A stretch of 64,000 nucleotides of DNA from Agrypnia vestita (lineage: Eukaryota; Arthropoda; Insecta; Trichoptera; Phryganeidae), in the NCBI GenBank assembly GCA_016648135.1, contig JADDOH010002093.1:24892-88891 (forward strand). Reading direction: 5' to 3'. Below the pieces are notes generated by a model. The model saw nothing but the letters and a program-made list of their open reading frames with translations, ran no database searches and was not told where the DNA came from. How positions within the stretch are numbered: position 1 is the first letter of the stretch; each line of letters opens with the position of its first letter. Of this stretch, positions 14,601 through 29,600 are shown piece by piece. The translations under genes were made by a program, and so were the position numbers.

Positions 14601-17600
14601 ATTTTGTGATAGTTATATTCATATAAAAATCGACAATAATCGCTAAGAAATTACTGTCAGAAATGTACGCACATGTTAATCGAATAAAACCATGGAAGCT
14701 ATAACACTGAAGATATTGTATTTCAATATTTTCATTCTAAATCATAAGAATATAAAAATATTTCTGTAAAATAAAATATGTCTAGGGAGCGCATATCTCA
14801 GCTCTGGGACACAGAGGGTACAAAAATAGTCGCGAGGATCTACGCTCTGACATACGACCGGTTAATGATCAAACTTGCTCTTAAAGATAAAATAAATAAA
14901 TAATTGTAATGGGATCCTAACCGGAACGGTAAAGAGGCGTGAGATGTATGAGCAGGTTAGCCAGAGCAGAGAAGAGGACGGGAATCATGACCACATACGC
15001 GGACCTCATACTGAAGCACGTCATTATAAACAGAACCAGCGCCCAGGGTATCTGAGCGGCCACCAGGTTCAGTTGGGCAGTCATCGACAGAGACAGACCT
15101 CGCTAAAAAATAAAAGATTCGTACACAAAAGTCCAACCAAAAAAAATAGCTAATTTGCTACAATATTTGAGTTTTTATTATTTATTTATTTATTAAATCC
15201 CAAAAGAAAATATAAAAATTATAATATATATTACATACATTATAAATATATTAAATCCTATAAAATACATATAGCTGTACATAGGTTCGGGGGATGAGAA
15301 GTTAGACATGTGTAATGATTTACACACGACTAAAACTCAATAAAAACAATATAAATTAGTAACTAGAGACTAATATTAATACCTAGCTTTCAAAATAGTG
15401 ACTCGAATGATAGTTGTATGATGATTACAATATACATTTATAAGGATATCAGACGTTCTTGTGTTTCGATTATCCATTTTTTTATTTTGTTTTTAGTTGA
15501 CTTGTTTACTTCAGTTACAATTTTTAGTTTGGTTGGTAATAGATTGAAGTATTTAGTAGCTGTATATAAGGAACTTTTACACTACATTGTTTTAGCAATT
15601 TTGGGTAGTATTTTATTCTATGCTAGGTTTGATCAAAAAATGTAAAGAATTTGCGTTTTTATTTATTCAACAATACATATTAATTTTATCCCTTTTAAAG
15701 TAGTTTCTATCAGATATTCACTTTTGTGAGCTCTTTTTCCAATGTTCAAAGCAAAGCACTTTTGAACACAATTTTCGGTAGGTACAGCATTAAGATTCTG
15801 GCAGTGATTCTGTCTTGATCTTCCCAATGTTGTCAAAAGATCACCATTTCATATCTTTTTTCATCTTCGGAAAAAGGAAGAAGCCGTAAGGGGCCACACC
15901 GGTAAATAGAAAAGCTGAGGCATCGTAATGGTTTTGTTTATGGCCAGAAATGTTGAAATCTTTATTCTAATCTTTCTATAATCCACTCAGCACACCAGTA
16001 TGTCAATATAGGTCAGTGTACAAATACAATGACAAATAAAATTTGACATTTAGACTTGTACAGCCCAAAATTCAAAATCTGCATATTTTTTATAAAATCT
16101 CATAGATATATGTATGTACATTAGTCATTCTAATTATTTGAAGATACTTGTCACTATATTTCTAACAGTGTAAAAAAAACAACAATATCTGTTCTGCAAC
16201 AATTTATTTAAAGAATAACATAGCAAATCACTTGCAAATGTACTATATAATTGTATTCAGTCAGCAAAAACCTTAAATGAAAGGTTGTAAGCAGACAAAA
16301 ATACACTGATTAACTGTACTTATTAATATAAATAAAATGTTGTTTGATTTCTCACCTTCTTCTGTCTCCACCAATCAATCAGCATCGGCACGAGAGCAAA
16401 TCCAACCAGGCACGGACACCAAAACAGAGGGAAGATAAGCCAAACATTAGAGAACCACGGCATCGTCAGCGGTGCTACGCCATCAATAAAAGCGCCCATG
16501 ATAACGTTAAATAGCACGCCGGCCAGTATTCCACCAACCCTCGCACCAAACGCATACGCCAACTCGATCCAGGCGTAGGCTAAAAAATTCAAAAATGGAT
16601 CAGAATAATAATAAACAATAAGCTAGCTGATAATGTTCAGATGATTATGGTCCTTATCAGGTTTATGTTTCTAAATCCTGGAATTCCTTATTTTAGTTAC
16701 ACTGCTATACGTACATAAATGCTTTTGAGCTATGGCAAATACTGATTGAATAGGGTAATTTCACTTTTTTTTTAAAGAAAAATCTTAACTTTGGTTTAGA
16801 AAATACATTTATGATAACAGATTTTTTTAAATATGTATATTAACATTAAAAAATGATTTTGCCAAAACGCGAGTGACATCATACATCAATTTTTATGTCA
16901 ATCTGATGTTTAACATGTAACATTTGCATATTTAGACGTTCATTCGTTGTTTTTAGAAAACAAACCGGTTCTATATAGTGCGTCCATAATGTCTGGGAAA
17001 AAGTTTTGTATACATTGTATGGTATCCAAATGTAGAAAATTATTCCTAAAAACTCCCAACAATGTTAGAGAAAAGTGAAGCCAACATTAAAACATCAATT
17101 TTCAGTAAGTTATCGGATTTTCCTTGTAAAAATCTGTCCTCCATTTTTTTTAAATGTGTACTTAGATATGACCATATAAAATAAACAAATTACAGTAACA
17201 AACATCACAGAATATACATTGGTACATACTTTATCTATAATTCCTGTAAAGCGACATCATATCGCGTTTTAATGGAATCATATTTTTTAAGATTTTTATT
17301 ATAAAAATTATGAATGGAAACATTATTCCACACCATCAATACTTACTTACAAATTATAATTTATTATCTAAATCTATTTCATATCTGTAAAATGTGATTA
17401 CCCTAATATGTCAGATTTGCTCATTATTCTCCAGACACATACATACTGACAAATGAAACTTCTGGGGTTCAAATCCTATTTTTTTTGTTTTGATTTTGAG
17501 AAAAAAATTATGCTATAGTTGCGTTGCCATGCAATTTTTCATTAAAATATTTATTTTGTTTTAATTATCAAGTTACAATGTTTCTACAAAATTGCAATGT

Positions 17601-20600
17601 GCCCAATGAGAATTAATATCTCATAATAATAATGAGTTTACGATTGCATAATAATAATGAGTTTATAATTGCAATATGCCCAATGAAAATTCTAATATCT
17701 CATAATAATAATGAGTTTACGATTTATGTAAATAATAAGAACACTGCAGGTACTGAGAACAATTAAAAGATAGAAAAATATTTTTACGTAAGACAACTTT
17801 CTTTGTAAAATCAGGTCATCATGTAAATATTCATGAATTATGTATAAGGCTCTACCAGAAATCACCATCGTCATTTACCTCAGCAAAATATCCTCAATTC
17901 TCAAGGTATTTATCCCGGCAAACAGTATTTACAAATTTTTTGTCCAAATATATATTGTACGAACATTTATTTAATTGTGATTGTATTACTATTTCTAACG
18001 ATCTTGTGAAATTGCAAAAAAATTCTTTAATTTAAATCAACTACATCAATTTTGTAAGTCTGTTTGTCCTTACGTCACTGGAATTAGGCTGGAATTACAA
18101 CAACAACAATACTGATGATGACCAGCCGTTAATGAAGCCCGGGCGCACCGGTGTAACACGTCAATTAGTGCGTGTCTTAGGTTACACGCAAGAGTCATTA
18201 TTGATTATTATTATGTCCCGTTATTTTTCACGGCTATTGGTATGTATTACTATTTCTAAAAATCTTGTAAAATTACAGAAACATTCTTTAATTTAAATTT
18301 GTTGACAGCTTAGTGCCGGTTATTTCATTCTGTGCTTTTACTACCATTACCACTGATCAAACCACTGGCCCTTAGATTTAGCAAAGGCTAAATGTAGCAA
18401 GAATGAGAAGTATCCGCTAAGAGCAAGTTGTTTTTTTTGTAAAAAAATTAGGGTTTCATTTTTGTTTCAGAAAAACAAAGAATAAATTGTTAGTTTTAGC
18501 GATTGCAGAGAACATTGAAGCACGACTTTTTCGTATACATATATTTTGGAAAAAAATTCCTGACAGAATATTATAATATATTAAATTATTAATACTTTCA
18601 TAGGAAAACTACGAGACATATGTTTTATTCAGATTTTTTTTCAAAATATATGGTTACATAAAAGTCATTCTACAATATTCCCACTGCAAGCCCCCGGCAG
18701 GTAGATACTCCGACTCTGTAAATTTGTACAAACTTGACTCATACCCAGATTTGCCTCATATCAATCCCAAATACTTTGAACCAGTACTGGGATGAAGATG
18801 TCTACCCGGTAGAGCCCTATCTGCTATGAGCTTTTAATTGTTCTAAATATACACATAAACATTTCAAGCAATAAGTACATCAGATGTAGTTAATTAAATT
18901 AAATTGATACATAACATAATGAGCTTAAATAAATGATGAAAATAGATAAGAAGGAATCTGAAAGAGAAAAGAAAGAAATGTGCGTGCGGCAGTCCCCAGC
19001 AGCATTTAGATAAGAAAGCGAAGACAAGCAGAAATCAGGAGACCAAGCCGCGAAAGAGTGAAGATATGTATATTGTAACTCTGGATATAACAGCACTACA
19101 AGGATAATCAGATATTTCATAAACAATCCCGAAATAATAAAAGTCCTAGTGTAGCAGAACATTATTCGGTTATTTAAAATCTCCAGCCGGAATCCGAGTG
19201 TACGAACAAAGATCCTGCATATTGAGTCCTATTTGGGGCTGAAATATTGTCAAAATAAATAAAGTCATAATTCAATATCCAGTGGTTTCAAGACAACATT
19301 TCGCTGAATATTTTAAAACTTGTTTGTGCAAAGTGAAGTAAAATTTTATTCCAGTTTTATAAGTCAGTATCGTTCCTCTGATGGAAAAAGTAGCTAAACA
19401 TCGTTGTTCGTGTATGCATGTATATATGCAACTTTAAAATTCAAAAATAAAATGAGAAAATAAAAGTGTATGTGGTTAGAATGTAATGTGTCACTTTTTC
19501 TCAAAAATTCTTTCAAATATGTAAACTGTATTATGGTTTGAAAAAGTTTTAAAAATATTATTATTATTAATTAAGGAATTGTGCTCGGTTCGAATCCCTC
19601 GCGATATGTCACTTTGGAACAACATTGTGGAATGCCCTGTTGCTCGCCCAACGTAACTTGGCGTGCGGCGAATTTTGAACTAAAACCCGCCCCGCCCGCA
19701 CACGGCGGTAACCCCTCGCCCTGTCATTTAATTCAATTTTGTGTTTGGTCGGAAGCTGTGACATCTTGATAACCAATATACACTGAATTATTATATGCAA
19801 AACATCCTAAACAGTCCGGGATGGTGCAAGAACAATTGCCAATGAAATATTAAAGTTTTGCGAAGCTGAAAAAGCGAATAATAGACCGATATTACTGTCT
19901 AACAGTTTGACAGATAGAACGGCCACCATTACTGCACGGTTTCTTTAGTGCTGCTCAACCAAATTTCTGTATTTAATACGACACCGGTCACCGGACATTC
20001 TGTACATTATGTATTGTGTAATAAATTTACACCCTGACAACTTCTGTTAGGCGATAGGGACGCCCTCCCTCGCACGCCAAGTTATAGTGGTACGTCTATA
20101 GAACAGCCTGCAGCACTCTAGGATCATCTACAACATTCATGGATGGGGGATGCATGGAACAGCCTAGATGCGACGGTAACCTTCTCCTAATCACTAGAAA
20201 GGAAAAGAATATTCTGGAGAGTTCGAAAGACCAACGTATCGCGTATATAAAGCAGCGCCGCGCTGCGCAATTGAGTTTTATTTTGACATTTCTACCAGTG
20301 CGAGATTAGCCGTTTGATATCAGTGATGCGCAGATTAATTGAAGCTAAATAAATAGCGAGTCATAAATTGCGAAACAGTGTCAATTCAAGAATAGTGTAT
20401 TAATTTAATTGGTGTTAAATGAATTTGTCAATTTATTGAAATAATTAATCACTAAATCGTTACTTCACTTCCACTGTTCTCATTTGTCTCCCGCAGCCAC
20501 AATCCATGTCTTTATTTAAAATTTATTAAATAGTGTTAACAATCCGCATAGAATACCATTTCACTCTGGTAATTAAAAATATGTACATATCACCGCCTGT

Positions 20601-23600
20601 GGCGCGACCGTAGCACGGTGTTATGTCGTCCCATGTTAAATTTTATTTACGTTATTTCGTAAATATTTGAAAAATCTCGGTGTTCATTTTTGTCCATTAG
20701 GATATTTGAGAACCTTTGCTTCATTTCATAAATTCATAATTTAGAGTGTTATCATTATTTAAAATCATAAAGTCTAATGCAGCCAAATGATGCAGTGTAT
20801 GAAAGATGTCATAAGAATATATGAAGGCTTTGAATGGTTTAAAATTAATCTCCGTACACGATGGAATATTAGATAAACCATATCCAGAGAGCATTATTTT
20901 CAAGTTGTGTAATAAAATTAATCTTAATAATAAAAATTCCTAATATCATTATATGTACTATAAAAAAACTGTCTGAAATTACATCTCAAATTTATTTTTA
21001 TTTTTTAGTAATCAACAATAAAGATTATAAGATAAGATTAAAAGGGCCGGTTGAATCAACTTCGTTTTATAGTAATCTTTTGTAAAAACCACAGATTTTT
21101 ACGAAAACCCGGTTGTTTGGTGGAATATGCAAAATCAATAGTTTAAAACATTAAGATTACTATGAAGCAAGTTGATGCAATCGGCCCTAAGTGTTGTATT
21201 TCTATGCATGTGTTACATAAAAAAGAGTTATTTCACAAGTATGTAATAATATGCATATAAAATATTGTGACGAGATGCTTAATAGAATTTACGCCCTGTC
21301 CTAATTCCAAAGAATCGATAATGGCCTATAACAATCTAAGGCAATCTAGAACCTTCAGGAAACGTCTGGAAATGCCTGGCTCAACCGAGAAGCAATAAGA
21401 AACTTCTAAAAAGTACGAAAATATCAGCATTTTTGGGGCACGGCGCAGTAGTTGTCGTTTGACAGTTCAGTCGAACATTCAGTTCAGGACATTTGGTGCG
21501 AAATCAGTGCGAAGTACGCGCAAGACGACGCCCAGTGTAGCCAATCGTGGGGAAATCGAAGTGATAAATAAAGTGAATAATCGAGCGAAGTACCTAATTG
21601 GCTAGATAAATCAGAGGGATTAATACAAGCGATACTGAGTGGAACGTTCTATTGAATGTTAAATAAGTATTACCTAGCAATAATAAAGTGTTAATTTGAG
21701 TGATGTACTGCGAAAAAGTGTAATTTAAAGAATAGCATTAATTTCAATTTATTTTAAGTGACTTTTCGTAGCCACGACACGTGACAAAATGTAACATCAA
21801 CTGGTTGTAAAATGATAGGTCTGTTATTTATTTAATTTTTATTAATAATTAGTTATGCAAAAACATTAGGCCTACAGCATAAGCGAAAGATTATAGAAGA
21901 AGGTGAAAGAGATGTTTTGAGAAATTGAATGCATGAAAGAGGAAAGTAAACAGGTTTATAGAAAAGATGAGCTGAATGGAAAATATTTAATTGTAGAATT
22001 TTACTAGGATTCTTAACAAATTCGGTCTGCGTCGTAATTTTGGAAAGGGGGTCCCGCATCTCGCTATCCTTTGGCATCTCCGACTCTTCAGCATGCGATG
22101 CAGCGACATCTGAATAATTCATTGATTTATTGGAATCATCAATCTTCTTTTGGAATCAGTAAATACTTGTCATGATGTACAACAATTTTAAACTAATGCA
22201 AACTGATTTGAAAATTTGAAAATTTTAGTCCAATCCAAATTGCAAATTGATCATAAGAATTTTAAAAAAAGAATGCAATATAAAACATGGTAGACTTAGG
22301 CCCGGTTGTGCCATCTGAAGTAAATTTTACTCGAGTAAAATTAATCCGAGTAACTTTTTTACCATCCGCCGAGAGTAAGCTTGATTTCGGGTTGCAGAAA
22401 CGTCTTTTTTACCACTGTCAAACCAATAATAAGGCTAAGAGGGTGCCAAGCGGAATAAACTACAAATACCGCATATGTCTATGGGATTTGATTTATTTCA
22501 GTTTTTTACCACTGGCAATACATACTTTTGCAGTTCAAAACCAGTTCAAACAAACCACTCTATTCTATGAAATAAACTAAACAAATGTCAAACCATCGCT
22601 AAAATAATGCGAAATTAAAAGATTCATTTTAATGTTTACAAATTTCAATACGACAATGACAGAGACAAAATTCAAATGACAAATACTTATATGGACAAAT
22701 GTCACATTTTCAAATCAGCTGTGAGAGGACGGCCATTTTTTTTTACCAACGATTTTACCTTTACCCACCGATATTGGAGAGTAAAAAAAACTTACTCTTG
22801 CATGTACTTCGGCGAGTAAAATATTTTTTACCATAGATGGAACAATCCGTTTTAGTAAAAAAAGTTACTCGAGTAACTTTTTTATCTTTACTTCAGATGG
22901 CGCAACCGGGCCTTAAACCTGATGTGTTCTTCAATCATGATACCGATTGATCAATCTGAATAAATTATTTTTATACAAAAATATATGATTGTATGATCCT
23001 TAATTGTAGGATTTTTTTCAAATAAAATAATATTAAAATGGCAAAGAAAAATTATTTGGGGCTCACAGATGATTGTGGTATAACTACTGAAGCAGAAACA
23101 ACCTACAAAAAAGCATATAATTACCTTCATCATTGCCTGAGATACTCCCCCCTTTGTTTTTGTTTACGCTGTTGGATTTGAATTTCTTGCTGCATGGCTT
23201 TCCAATATGACCGCATCCTTGAGGCAACCACTTCCCTACAACATCACATTCTTACACTCTATCTCAATGTAACAAGTAACACGGAAAAGGATATAATCTC
23301 TAATATTTATATGTATTCAATTGTCATATATGTACAAAGCAATATTCTCAAGTAATATACTATTTAACCCAATATTCAAAGCAATGTAATAGCAAATAAT
23401 TTAAAATAACACTACTTTTTAATGATCACCCAGATAATAATATTATATACAGTTTTCTAGCCATCATAATTGTAATAGATTTGAGGAACGTTTGTCGCGA
23501 TGAATGAAAGAGACAGAGAGTGTGAAAGAGAGAGAATAGGTTTATAAGGACGCAAATAAATGATTTATCTTCAAAACTGTAGAAAATTATGATGACTAGA

Positions 23601-26600
23601 ATTTTTAATATCGATATAAAATTTAAGCAGGCAATAATGAAGAGTTGAATAAAAAAGTTAAAATAAAAGTAAAGATTAACGAGTTAGAATGGAAATTGTT
23701 AGTGCATAATAATATTATTTGAGTTGTCCTCGAAGCAGTGCGTATGACACTGGCTTTTCACACCGAGGGTTCCGAGTTGGATTTCTGATGAGGTCACAAT
23801 AAATCTATGCGATTTACCCAAGCCTGGGGATGTGTTTTGCCTCAATAATTAGACCTCACGCTCAAAAAAATAAAAATAATATGTTGGCTAGCATCTTACA
23901 CTGTAACAGGCGTCCCATAAATACCACAACACTGAAGACTGACAGCAGAAACACAATGATGTTGATGGCGATTCCGGCCTCAAAGGAGTACCTGACCATG
24001 AACCATCCCAGGTAGTCAAAGTAAACCATCTTCCCTTCGGCATTAGCCTGCAAGACATAAAGTACATTTGTAAATCTTCAACAAAACAGTGTCCAAAGTA
24101 CGTGGGATGTGGTCCGTGAAATAAATTGTGCCTCTAGCTAGAGAAAAAAAAATTATAATCTGATTTATACGTTGATAATTATATAAAATTCATCCCAGCA
24201 TTATTAGGCAGTATGTATATACAAATTGGTCACGCTTAAATATGCCGTATTCAAATAAATATCTATCATAAAAATAAATAATACAAAATAAATAAATAAA
24301 AAGAATTATTAACAAGAAAGTGATTACTAGGCTGTCGATTTTTTTTTGCGTGGTGCAATTCTAATAGAGACAGAATGGTTCCAAATTAACTCAAAATTAT
24401 ATGTGTAAAATATTATTGAAATTGAGAATCAACTCCAGTCTCAAAATTTTCCTCTAAATTTGAAAAAAAAATTATTGTATTTTCTGGTTGGAATTAATGT
24501 TACTGCAAATTGAGACGTTATGTTTATTTTAATACTTTCATACACAAAATATAGTCCTTTGCCATAAATAATACCAAAATAACAATTATATGCCTTTATT
24601 GGCTAAATCTAAGATAATGGTCCCATTGCATATACAACGAAAATGATTATTTCACTACATTATTGAATGTGCTAATAACAAAAGATAATTTACGTTTAAA
24701 AAGTAAGTAATAAATAAGATATTACACTTTAAAGTTTCGAAAAATGCACTGCATATTTTGACATTTCATAGGCAATATATGAGGCTAGGTTAGGTTATTA
24801 GGTTTGGTTTGGTTAGGTTATTACGTTAGGTTAGGTTAGGTTATTAGGTTTGGTTTGTTTAATTTAGATTACGATTATTTTAGTTAGATTAAAATAACAG
24901 GACATTAAATTATATAGTTACATACTTATTTTCATTGTATGAACAACGGGACCATATTCTTGGATTATTCCACTTTATTTTGACAGTAAATAAGTTGAGG
25001 TGAGGTGAACGGTTGCACCGAACTACGGTTGTGCGCAACAACTCGTGCGTCAATACTGCCCCGGTTACTTAAGAGAAAGCTCGCGATGTAGCTGTGAATC
25101 GAACTCGGAGATCATTGAAATGTCCCTTGCTTGGTGAAATTCATGATATAAAAGACAATTTGTTGCCAACTTACGAAGAAGTGATTAAGTTTTATGAGAT
25201 AAGTCAAGTGTAGTGATGTTTTAAGCGTACCTTTCGATTTTGGGCGTTAGCTTACAAAAATTCAAAAAAAGGTGGACAAAAACCGTCTTCCAAAATTTGA
25301 TAGATATTTGGGCAAGCTTGGGTGGATAGTGAACGTTACAATGTGTAAAGTGATCATTAAAGCCAGCCTCGAAGACAGGTCGTCAGCCCTGTGACACCCG
25401 CACCAGTCCATACATTATTTCCATTAAAATTTATTTATTTATTTATTTATTCATATGCCAATCGGCTATATACATTGATTTTACAAGAATAATAGACTTA
25501 AATGAATGGATTAGTAAAATTGCACATATATAAAAAAAAATACTAGCATAGTAACAACATGGTATAATCATATAGGGTTGAGGGTAATTTTAATACTGTG
25601 ATAACAATCTTTTTGCCACTGATGACAATGAGACGTATGATTCATCGAAGAAGTTGATATCAACACAGTGGCTATTCACCAAATTGGCAATCCTATTTCT
25701 TGGGCCATTGTACACGTAACTTTTTGTGGATTTAGTGGTTTCCAACAATCTACGCACTCTTAGATCCGGCCTAGCAGTGATAAAATGTTGTCATCTCTGT
25801 AAGATATCTATAATTTGTAATTCGAATCCCTCATTTTTCAACTAACCCTTTTAGTTCATCGGAAGACACACATAATTTAATAATTAAACGCTACTGCTTC
25901 TTCAAACTTTTAAATTCACTTTGTGGCACCACTTTACAAATAAAATAATAAAAACTTTGTTTTAACCACACTTAAATTTTGTTTCAACACGTTTTGAGAG
26001 CGATGCTCCCTTCTTCAGGACGATAAATGTACTGAAATTAATGGTCACATATAAACAGATTTGATTATGGCGGGAGGGGGTTGGAGGAGGCATGCTTACA
26101 ATGACGCAGTACAAAATAATTATAATGGGAAAAGGTTTAAGAGAGAGCTATTTACAAAGTTTATTTGAATATTTATAATATTTAAGTTTCTATTAAATCC
26201 TTATCATATCTTGTTTTGTGAAAACAGACAATATATTTTATTTTTCACAGATAATCCTAACATTAAACAATTTTATATGAATAGCCAATAAAAAAATTTA
26301 TTCAATACAAATATAATTAAAGAAAAGCAAAAAAATCATATTTTTAGTTGAAAATCTCAAAATTTATAGTTTGATGACATCAATCGTCAACAAATTAATT
26401 TGAAAAAGATAAAAGATTATTGAATTTACCCACTCAAAAAATAGGAGGAGACAAAGATTAGATACGATTTTTCAAACCACCGTCATAAATTATTTAGCTA
26501 CAAGTATAATATTAAATTAAATATATATACTCCAGAGAAAATAATTAAAAATTTTAAATACCTGCATGTTATTAATTTCTGGCGCAATTCCAAGGGCCCT

Positions 26601-29600
26601 CAGGAGAGCCAGCGTGTTGTCCCCCAGGTGCTGATGACTGCCGGGAAAAATGTAAGCTTCCATGTCGTAAATTGTGTGATAAACAAAGCCGTTGTGGCAG
26701 AAGGCAAAATCTAAACCTAGAAGTTCACAAAACCTATAGATAAATCATAATACATACACGAGAGCGGCAGTTGGTGCCTGACTGTGCACCAAAGACGAGG
26801 CAAAAGAATTAAAAAATATTGACGACTATTTGACACAATACTATCGGCTGTCTACATGCCATTGGTGTACATAATATAGACAGAATGTTAATAATGCCGA
26901 TTTTGAACACAAATTCACATTGTTTAACCGTTTTACTGCTGACCATTTTTCACATACTGTGCAAAAATTGTGTAATTTTAAAAAATTTAATTAAGTTTAA
27001 TTAAGTGTTCACAAAAATTTCAATATTTTTATCAAATATAGAGAGATTTTCGTAATTCTTTAAGTTATAGTTATATAGGTGACATATCAAATTATCCAAA
27101 TAAAACAAAAAGGTTGCTGTAACTGTATTTATTTATATTTATAAAATAAACAAACGATGGAGATTATAAAAGAAAATTATTTGCAAATATGTTTCCCCAC
27201 ACAAATTCCATGCACTCCCTTCTTACAAATGCGCGTTCTTCGATTTGTAGACATTCTGATTTCATCGTCACTGTCACTACTTTCATTAGGAGAAAGATTT
27301 TCACTCAGTGTTCCACAAGTGTCTTCATCATCACTACTTGTCATCTTATGAGCGGTAATAATTAATTTTTACTAATAAAAAAAATATCAAAATTGATTTT
27401 TAACCACGATATAAATGTAATTTAAAATTGACGAATTAAAAAGGATTTACACGCGCGCAATGCGACACACCCACTCAGTTCGATATATCGACGCTACGCA
27501 GTTTACGCGCACTTATAATGCGTCGCTATATCAACGGTTCGCAGTAAAACGGTTAAAATCGCTTTATTTTAGAAACCAACTGGTTTCGGAACCGCTGTTC
27601 TATTAATATGTATCTGGTTTACCCTGGCACTTCCGAAGTGGATTTCGTTAAGACACCCTGACTTCGGTACGGTATTGCAAGACAATACTTAACCTACTTC
27701 AACACTCACTCATCACATCAGCTTTTATGATGGACCCTGCAATGGGATCCGAAACGTTGGCCAGAGAGGTCACATATACACGGCAGAATATCCCAGAATA
27801 CTATACACAGATGATTTCATTGAGAATCCGTAGCTAAAAATTCACATCACAAGCTTACCTGGCATGCCCCCGAAGTCCCTGAAAATCCTAAAGTCCGTGT
27901 CGGATGGAATGGCTCCACTCTGGAACAATTCTTCCCCCATCACATGTCCAAATGGATATGGCGCATTACGGGCATAGTACTAAAAGAGTTTAAATAATTT
28001 TTAGTCTGGTATAATACAATAATAATAAAAATATAAAGTTACGATTGCTTGCTGCTAGGCCCTGGAATTTGCAAAAAATCGTAAAACTCGTGAAAAAAGC
28101 ACTAATTTCGTGAAAAACATACATGTATTTTGGCCAGTTTCAAGAAACCATATCGAAAATGCAAATATTTACTATGCCAAAGCAAAGATTGCGCCATTTC
28201 TATTACCGAAGTAACCAATATTGACATATTTGCTGTTTTCACTTGCAAAAGAATTAAATCATTTTTTTTAAATTCATCATGTTTGGATAGATGTAATCAA
28301 AAATGTTTAGTTATCTTTGAATTTATTTAACATTAGAAATATTATCAAGTGACTAATAATAAATAATTTGTATAATATTTCTACACATTAATATTACTAT
28401 ACGTATTTAAAAAAAATCTGAACATGTGCTACTTCGTGCGATTTCGCTACCTGGTTGCTGTTTGTGATAACGGCAGGGTATATCATTTTTATAATAAATA
28501 TTCCACAATATTTTTCACACCTCTCCCTTTCACAATTTTTTGTGAAAATCTGAAAAATAGACTAAAAAATTTTTAAAAAAATCTTACATTGAATAGCCAG
28601 GCATTTCCCGGTCCCGATTGAAAGAGAATGGCCCTCCCGCCAAGTCCACCGGCTTCCAAATTTAGGAAAAGTCGAGCGGACGCAGCCCATTTATGTTTCA
28701 AGAAAAGATGTGCAGCCTACAAAAATAAAATACATATCTCTAAATAGTCCATCAGTCGATTTAATGATCGAGAAATGTAAACTGCTGATACAGTTAATTG
28801 ATGAACATTTTTTTAAATAAGACATACCTCCAAAAACAGAATGATAAAATATGATATTTGCCATGGAAATGGCTAGAGAATTTATGTCTTTACAAATTTG
28901 TTTCGTTACTTTTAAGGAAGATTCAACGACTCTCACAATTTTGAAACAAATGCGTAAGTATGCCAAAGATGCATCATTTTAAACAAAAACAATGAATTAC
29001 GATACCTCAATAAACAAGAAACAACATATTTAAACTTCGCGGCTGACCAAAAATATTCCAGCTGCCGTAACAATGCTGTAGACATTAAACAGCTCTTAGC
29101 CTTGATGAAATGAGCCAGTAGAGATATGGGATTAACTATAAACATAGACAAGATAGCAATTACATAACAATTTGGAAATTATGATATTAATAAAGTATTT
29201 GGTTTAATGTCTTTGTTTTTCACGGTCATTCAGGAGTAATTAACGAGTATTCTTCTGGTCAGGGTAATTAGGTATTGATTTGCAATACCGTGACGAAAGC
29301 AGGGTGTATTGTGTACTGACTTGCAATAGAGTAGAACTTCTTTAATTCGAAATTCAAGGGACTCAAAAAACATTTCAAATTATGCAGTACCCCGTTAATT
29401 CGAAATTCAAGGTACAAAAAAAATTGCGATGCGATTGCGAAATTCGCCAAGAATTGTAAAACTCATGAAAAAAGTAATCAATTTTCTGAAAAAGTCTGTA
29501 TTTTTGCATATTTCAAGCAATCATTTCGAAAATGCAATATTTATTACGCTAATACAAAGATCATGACATATCTATTACTAAAGTAGATATTACCACCCTA

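Noticed and set aside
22287..22580. 97-codon plus-strand frame
   Set aside because: Starts inside the TIR of a long MITE and has no recognisable domain or splice context.
23862..24053. 63-codon minus-strand ORF as an independent small membrane protein
   Set aside because: It is ERMP1 exon 8 plus intron read-through; the CAG acceptor and GTAAGA donor define the exon.
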